DNA of 64,000 bases from Alisma plantago-aquatica. Lineage: Eukaryota; Streptophyta; Magnoliopsida; Alismatales; Alismataceae. Position numbers and translations under genes: made by a program. The DNA lies in NCBI GenBank assembly GCA_963693085.1, contig OY856412.1, forward strand, positions 964,066,281 through 964,130,280. Direction: 5' to 3'. Of the stretch, positions 57,214 through 64,000 are shown in pieces. The notes under the pieces are model-generated. The model worked only from the letters and a program-made list of their open reading frames with translations. It did not search any database and was not told the DNA's origin. Numbering within the stretch: position 1 is the first letter of the stretch; the number at the start of each line of letters is the position of its first letter.

Positions 57214-59999
57214 TGTTATAACCTCAATTTTCCAAATTATGTAATGAGCTTTGCAAATATCAATTAAAGATAAATGAATTTTCATGATTGATTGAAATAT
57301 ATTTCATGGATGATTGATTGCATGATTCTTAATGGGCCTTGCTTTATTTGAAGCCCAGATTGATATAATTGAAGAATACATAAAGAATTCTATAAAATAA
57401 GGAAGAGGATTTGAAATATTTCCCTAAAGGTAAGAATTCGAGATTATGGATATCTTGGAGTTCAAGGAACTCAAAACCAAGAAATAATAATAATAGGATT
57501 AAGGAAAAGAGGGAAAAAGTGATTAATATAATGTTTGCTTGCATTACAAGAAAAGGAATCGAATCCTTATTAAAATAACTCCAAATTTTGTAGGAAGAAA
57601 GAGAAACCTATGAAGAAGTTTCCCTCAAAATTTGGTAAAGAAAGGAGTAACCGTTTGAGAGATATTAATTATTCAAGTTTCCTTTGATTTGGAAATATAA
57701 TTCAATTAATTTGGAAATTGTTTCTTTTCCTGGTTGAACTCGGACGATTGGGGCCGTTGGATCTTAATCCAACTGACCCAGCTCATCGTCTAGATCCCGA
57801 TGAGTCAGGGACTCGCGCTGGATTGAGAGGAAACTTACTCTTCTTTTTCCGCGATCTGAGGGCAAGGAATTAATGGGATATCAATCCGATTGAGTCCAGG
57901 AGATCTGCGCGAGTGTTTTTGACCTGATATTTTATGGGCAGTCCTTGTCAGGAAAGGAATCCCCAATCTCGGAACTCCTAGGTCCTAGCCTATATAAGGG
58001 GGAGAGTTAGAGAGCACCCGCAACGATACAAGCTTTTCCTTTGGCTGCGGAGAGCGGAGACGAGCGGGTTAATACTCTCAATTGAGGATTCTAGCCTGCT
58101 AGACCCCGGCCGTGACCTGCAGGTCGACGGCGACCTTCCGGCAAGTCGCTAGGGGTGAAGGTCGGGGTGAACACGGAATTGGGGGCGGCAGCAGATTCGA
58201 GGGACACCGGCGGAGCTTCGTGGCTTCTCGGTTGATCCGCGGGTGGCCGGGAGCTCGAGGTCAACTGTAGAGTTGACCACGCGACCTGCTAGGTCTAAGG
58301 TAGAAGACGACCTGGTGAGCGTCCGATCTGAGACCACGGTGGTCTCCGAAACATCTGACGCTCCAGAAGAGGAGTGACCTTGCTAGGGGGTGCGCGACCA
58401 GAACCGTCAGATCTAAGGGCGGATCACGTGTCTAGTGATCAAGCGGCCAGCAAATTTTCGGTAATAATTTCTTTTAATCAAATAATCAGAAAAAGACCTT
58501 TTTCTTGCAAAATTTGTAGTAATAGCTATGAACATCAGATGAGAAAACTTAATATATGAAAGTTGCATAGAAAAATGCAAGGAAAACGATAAAAATAATT
58601 CCACAACTTAATTCTGCCTAATTTTGCAAAAGTACTTTATTTGGCTAATAAAGTTTATTAAAATTGAATGAGAAACCCTAATTACATGATTGAGAGGGTA
58701 ATTAGGTAATTTAACAAGTCAAATCGGTAAGTTTGACTCTGAGAAGGTTAATGGCAGTTTATTTTACTATTTAATTGACAAAAATGCTTAACTTGGAATT
58801 ATAATGATCAAAAGAAGGTTAATTTGCATGGAAAACCCTAATTTGAGATAAAGAGAGATAAAAACCATATTTTTATGAAATAAGGAAATTAGTTGTCTAA
58901 TAAAGGAAATTCAATGAGAAATCAGGATTTTTATGAAGAGTGATAAATCAAGGATGATAATGATGAAAGAAGAAGTAAAACCCTAATTTCTAGAAGAAAC
59001 CCTAATTATGGAATTGGAATCCTAATTTGAATGATGAAATTGGATAATTATTAATAAAAGGAATTGGTACTTTTATTTCAGGATTTCTCTTCCTCATTGC
59101 TTGTTGATTGGATTGTTATCTTGAAAAGTGCAATTAAAGGTATGTGGTTACGCTTATGAATAATCGCATTAGTTTCCCGGCGATTTCTGAATGATTCACC
59201 GGTTGCTTGAAATAACTGTTGAATGTTTATTTATTTCATGCAACTATAAAGTGACTATGATTATCATCATAAGTATGCATATAACTGGCTAGATCCTTGT
59301 TCACCTCTGGTGTTTTAAAAAGGCTGAAAAGGGGGTAATACCTAGAGAAAGGTCTAGGATTGCCGTGAGTCAGAAACTGGATTGCCTTGTGCGTTCATGA
59401 GACTCTTCAGCATACCGAGAGTTAGAAACTGGATTGCCTTGTGCGTTCATGAGACTCTTCGGTTTACCATGTAACTCAATCCTAGAAACTGGTTTACCAT
59501 TTTGGTGGATCATGAGGGGTTGTAGTTTGGTATACAGGTCCACTGCAGGGACAGCACAGAGGTTATGGAACTTGTGGATCGCGGATGTTATATTAAAATG
59601 TAATCTTGATTGCTAAAAAGATTAATTGCTTGATTACATTGTTAGCATAATTTCTTGATTATTGGATCCTCCACATACCGACTGACCGTTGTTTTGTTTG
59701 TCGGCGTTTTAGGTACATATTCCAAAGCACAAAATAGTAAAGTGACACATTGTGAATTCAAGAATTAAAGAACAAGGAGGATTTAGTTAGAGTAGATCAT
59801 CTGTGGTTAGAAGTCTAGTACTTCCAACTTTTCAAAGGTATGATAAAGAAAAATTTTATTACCATTTTCAGTATAGTCTGTTAGAATTTAATAATTGTTA
59901 TTGGTTATATGTCGAACCTTTGATCCTGAATTTCATGGGTGCGGCTTCAACCTTTTTGTCTCCCTTAATTGGGGGTTATCGGAAGGTGGGGTCGTAACA
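57214..59999 (+). repeat. 3' LTR of the LARD-type element
   Basis: 2786 bp, near-identical to the 5' LTR. One A is missing in an A-run near 58783. Most other differences are C/T or G/A changes. Confidence 0.93.
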
Positions 60000-60004
60000 A
60001 ACTC

Positions 60005-62032
60005 ATTTTTTGAGAATTCTAGTACCATAATTTAAGTTTTATTCTATTCCATGTGATTGGTTTGTTGTAAGTGTAAATATAGAAATCATTAAAAAAATTA
60101 GTTTATATTGTGTCATATAAATAAGTAAGAATGGCAAAGACATAAAAAAGTCTTTTGAAAAAAAAAGTCTTTTATGGAAAAGACATAAAAGACAATCCTT
60201 TCGCTATAATATATACTTTAATTGAACAAGCTACAAATGGCTCTTCTCTAGAGCTTCAGCACTAATGTCACTAGTTGTAAATCATGTAGTAAACGAGAAG
60301 TGGTGAATGATTGTTTCAGAGAATTGTAAAAGCCTTTTGACAAATCTGAGTTTGGATAGAGACATTAGACGACAGACAATAATTATGGCTACACAACAAG
60401 CATATTGAGTAATATTTTTTTTTTAAATCTGTCGACTTGTGTTGTATTTGATATTATACATGTACATGAACTAGCAACTAGGAGTGTCAAAAAACCAGTT
60501 TCGGATCGGTTCTGGGTTGGTCAACAACCATGTTCATATATATATATATATATATTAGCTCAACCCGGAACCAATTTTTTTATTAGGTGACAAGTCTGGG
60601 CCGGATCCGGTTTCATAATGTGAAACTCTAAACAAAATCTGGTCATATATTTTTGTTAATTTTGCACTATATGTAGTAATTTATATATGATAAGGACTTA
60701 TTTTTTAAAAATTTGTCAACCCAGATTCAATTCGAGTTGAACAAATCACCACCCATGACTTGCGGTGGCTAATTATGGTTGCATGTCTGTCAATTCTGTT
60801 AAATCTCCAACAAAATTGAGCTGAAAATCTCAAACACATCATTCCCCTTATTTGGTAAATGTAAAATATAATTCCAAAAAAATATAATAGAAAATATTTT
60901 AATGTCTGAGTAGAAGAAGTAACTAAAGTTGAAGAAAAATATAGAAAATTAGAAAATGGCCAGTAGAAAAACAAGCAGATCTGTTGGTACTAAAATATAT
61001 AAAAAAAATGGAGCAGATCGACAACGTCCAACAGACTCCTTTTTATTATAGGTATATAAACACATATACAAAAGCCTTTTAAATAAATAGAATTCTGATT
61101 TTAGTATGATATTTTTTATAAATAAATCTCCATGTTTATCCCCATATTCACTAACAAAAAACATTTTTTAACCTTTTCTCCATCACCATCTCTTTTCTCA
61201 TGTGTATGCTATCAAACAACACACTTTAACAATTTTTCCATCCTTGTCACCTTCCCCATCCACTTCTCTCTGACCGTCTATTATTTACCATGTACCATAC
61301 AAAGTCTGAAAATGTCAAACATGGATGGGTGATTTCAAATTTAGATTATCATTGGGACGACAAAAAGGCACACATCAGAAAAATAATATGATCTTAAGTA
61401 ACAAATTTTTTTGGCCTTTGAACTTCAGCAAATGGTGCACATTGTTGCATGAATAGTAAGGCTAAATAAAAATCTAAGACAAGTTGTATGTCAAGTTAAA
61501 CTCCTTAATAAAGAAAACAAAGGAGAGAACTTTGAAATCATTTTTGACAAAATTAATTAGTCCATGGAGTGGAGGCTTTTTAGTATCATTACAAGTAGCA
61601 AACACATCTTAAATGAGGATGAATACTCTCTTAATACAATATATAAGCAGAGTAAGATTAAATAAAGAAGTCGCAAATATTTCAAAGAATAATTTATCTT
61701 TATTCTTGCAATTCTAGCTCTTCATCCACCGCTTCGTGCTTATTGTTTGGCCATTATTTGATCACCACACTAAATATAGTCGAGCAGATGATAACATATT
61801 AATAATTGAAGGACATGGCAGTAGTTTAGAAGATGTAGAAAAAGCCGTCAGTGTCTGATGAAGAGTGACCGAGGACCAGATGTGCTGACACTGAGAAGAA
61901 CAGAAGATAGTGGAAGACGCGGCACTGCTGGGAAATAATGAACTGATTAATCGGGAGATATTTGGAAGACGCAACGTCGCTATTAGTCAGGGAGCAGCGT
62001 GGCCTCCATCCACTTGCGGGATGTATTATGTA
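60005..62032. other. Intergenic with degraded transposon traces, no gene seen
   Basis: Contains a TA microsatellite (60537-60556). An aggagtgtcaaaaaacc string (60480) is like the hAT MITE ends seen elsewhere, but without a partner. 61130-61310 resembles the right end of the 25548 Harbinger-like element (caccatctct, gctatcaaacaacac, ttatttaccatgtaccata). Minus-strand ORFs at 61762-62065 have no recognisable family. Confidence 0.4.
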
Positions 62033-62035
62033 TAT

Positions 62036-64000
62036 CACTACTGAAAAATAGGATATAGATGACATTTAAGTATGTAACCTTTTACCAAAAAGGTGACATG
62101 ATTAACTATTACCTAAAAAATGAATGTCACTTATTTAGAGTGGGCTTTGTGCAATGTAACCTATTTGAATAAATGTCATCTATTAGTAGTTTTCACATTC
62201 CAAAACAGGGCAATACGTGACATCATAGTATATCACCCACATTAAAAAAACCACACAGATTGATGTCACCCATTTCACCAAAAGTGAAGACAGTCATTAT
62301 TAAAAAGCTAATATGTCACACGAATGTATGTAGGTGTATGTGCATGTACTGCCCAACAATGGATAGAAATTTCATATTCCGGTCACCATTCAAATGCAAA
62401 TTTTTTTTGTAGTAAATTCAAGTGATTTCAGTAGAAAACTATAAATAGTTTGTCATCATCTAGACCTCACAAATGAATAATGAATAATTTCGTTTCTTAT
62501 AACAAGTAATCTGTTGCATACTCATCATGTTTAATTTGTTTACATTCATACACATGACCCAAATACAACTTGACATAATCGTAAACCCAAACATGAATTG
62601 AATCGGAAGTTCAAAAAAACCCACAACCAGTTGATCCCAGATGGGTAAACCCGGGCAAATCTGAACACAAATTGAATATTGCAGTCCGAAATTGGGAATA
62701 TCCCAGGGTACCAAATAGAAGCTTGTCCTATATGAAAATTGTATGTTCCTTTGTGCATGCATTGTCCAACTTCTGCATTCTTTACTTGATACAACAAGAA
62801 AAGTTAATTGTTGGTAGAGCCAGCTTATTTCGTACTTTACCGAAGTACAACAGTAGTGTCATTCCGATTTCTCAATAATCTCCATCTAAACAAATAAAAA
62901 GATAACAATAGTCGTGAATAGAGCAACAAAATATTGAATGACGCCAAGTTATAATTGACCCATGTTGATTGTTAATTGGGAACGAGTCTTGAAATTAAGA
63001 GCACAGTTATAGTATACTATGACGAGTATGATTTGTTATGTTTAATGAAAATAATGAGAAACTGTATGAATGTCTTTCTACTATAGTACTTATAGAATAG
63101 AAATAAATTAACTTACTGGATATACTGAATTAAGAGGTTTTCTCTTATACGGAGCATTTGACTAGCATACCAAAAAATACAAGAGAGAGAACATTGATGA
63201 TATGCAGTTCTTACCTACTAGGTATTGTTGTCCTGGTGCTAGCCTTCTCTTTTCTTCAGACGGATCATATGAGGTCAGCTACCACATGTTTGTGATGTTC
63301 ATTTTGAGATCATGCTTAAACAATTGAGCAACATAGCATGGTTTACACTCTCTCGTCGTTCATGTAGGCAGTAGAGATAAAGTCCAGATATATATCCCTG
63401 CTTTTGGCCCAGAGAAGATGGTCCTACACATTCCTATGGGCAATGATCATGATGCCCAGATCTGATTGACTCATAATTCCAACATTGGCCTTGCCTAGCT
63501 CCATCCTTGTCCTTGGCCTTGCCTTTTGCTACCATCAAAAGACGGTGTTAGTATCGCCATGATGCCTCTCATATAGGAGTTCCTCCATGTTGTTCGCACT
63601 ACTACATATAGGAGTACCTCCAAGTTGTTCGCACTACTAAGAAATGGGTAGATTAGGATACACAATTACTGGTAACTTGGGAAAATTGTGAAAGCAACAA
63701 TTAAAATGCAAAGGTTGTTATAGAACAAGCAAACTGGCTAATGATTATATCCAGAATCAACGTGAAAGAAAGAACAATTAAGTGAACAAACCTATACATG
63801 TAGATGTCTTCTCCATCACCATGAGCCTTCCTACATGCATAGCAGAAGCTGACTTCTCTAAGGGCAGTGTTGATCTTCACAATGAACCTATGCTTCCTGT
63901 ACCATACAATGAAGACTACTCCTTGGACCTTAGATGTGGTGCAGCTCTCTATGAGCTTGATGAAAAACCTGGAAGAAGGGAGACAACATACACAACTTCT
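62036..64000. mobile_element. Left end of a third CACTA-like element, continuing past the window
   Basis: CACTACTGAAAAATAGG at 62036. It is followed by many direct and inverted copies of gtgacat/atgtcac within 300 bases (62060, 62091, 62123, 62175, 62217, 62263, 62310), the subterminal pattern of CACTA elements. No TAGTG partner is seen before the window ends, so the extent is unknown. Confidence 0.55.
63792..63968 (-). CDS. Exon-like sequence of an unidentified gene, partial
   Basis: On the minus strand 177 bp (59 codons) stay open between an acceptor-like ttcttccag and a donor-like ATAG|GTTTGT. The peptide includes FFIKLIESCTTSKVQGVVFI, WYRKHRFIVKINTALREVSF and CYACRKAHGDGEDIYM. The family is not recognised. 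A second coding-like patch, MELGKANVGIMSQSDLGIMI at about 63440-63520 (-), could be a later exon. It may be a host gene exon or a fragment carried by the CACTA element beginning at 62036. Confidence 0.35.

Larger units (their letters stand above)
50893..59999 (+). mobile_element. Young non-autonomous LTR retrotransposon (LARD type), 9.1 kb
   Basis: Two long LTRs (50893-53679 and 57214-59999), both TG...CA, flanked by AACTC (50888-50892 and 60000-60004). A primer site TGGTATCAGAGC follows the left LTR and a polypurine tract precedes the right one. The 3.5-kb interior has only short ORFs and no gag, RT or integrase motif on either strand, so it must borrow proteins. The ttttgaggacaaaattcct sequence before the PPT is like that of Ty3/gypsy chromoviruses (Tekay group), a possible helper. 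By eye the LTRs differ at about 25 positions plus one indel in 2787 bp (about 99% identical). Confidence 0.92.

Noticed and set aside
60480..60620. hAT MITE suggested by aggagtgtcaaaaaacc
   Set aside because: The opposite end and an 8-bp duplication could not be found.

Overview
This is nuclear DNA from a flowering plant: AT-rich, gene-poor and built almost entirely of nested transposable elements. The Athila-type Ty3/gypsy element, the CACTA elements with Transposase_21/DUF4218/DUF4216 domains, the Helitron carrying an RPA-like gene, and the hAT, Tourist and Harbinger-like short elements are all typical of angiosperms. I cannot tell monocot from dicot. Only one non-transposon gene looks intact: an intronless ORF at 7556-8593 (-) with a Lon-protease substrate-binding domain but no ATPase or protease.

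Layout. 1-7555: a duplicated segment (copy A) split by a 6.3-kb CACTA element (636-6955, TSD AAG) that carries a broken DUF4283 ORF and exon-like fragments on the minus strand. 7556-8593: Lon-domain gene. 8930 to at least 18763 (-): a decayed Helitron, with 3' terminus at 8930, RPA-like exon, Pif1-type helicase, and Helitron N-terminus. The expected Rep (HUH) region is replaced by the left arm of a 2.8-kb inverted repeat (13495-18079 / 20202-23284). The arms hold private insertions: a 1.8-kb poly-A element on the left and a 308-bp Tourist MITE on the right. In each case the other arm is the empty site. 24432-24705: 80-bp tandem repeats. 25548-26842: Harbinger-like element. About 28800-29345: remnant that looks like the 3' end of a copia element.

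29682-42342: copy B of the duplicated segment, split by a young 11.4-kb Athila element (30125-41524, TSD AACCA). It has one uninterrupted 1843-codon gag-pol on the minus strand, but with an apparent in-frame integrase deletion. 42346 to about 50300: a second CACTA element with degraded TNP2 and Transposase_24 genes on the minus strand and a hAT MITE (49673-50081) inside the TNP2 gene. 50893-59999: a very young 9.1-kb LTR element (TSD AACTC) with 2.79-kb LTRs, PBS and PPT but no recognisable gag-pol (LARD type). 62036 to the end: the start of a third CACTA element, with one exon-like stretch at 63792-63968 (-).

No operon-like or obviously new multi-gene system is visible. The most informative material is the set of precise empty sites that order the insertions, the palindromic promoter repeats of the Athila LTR, the large inverted repeat inside a Helitron gene, and the truncated Lon-domain gene.
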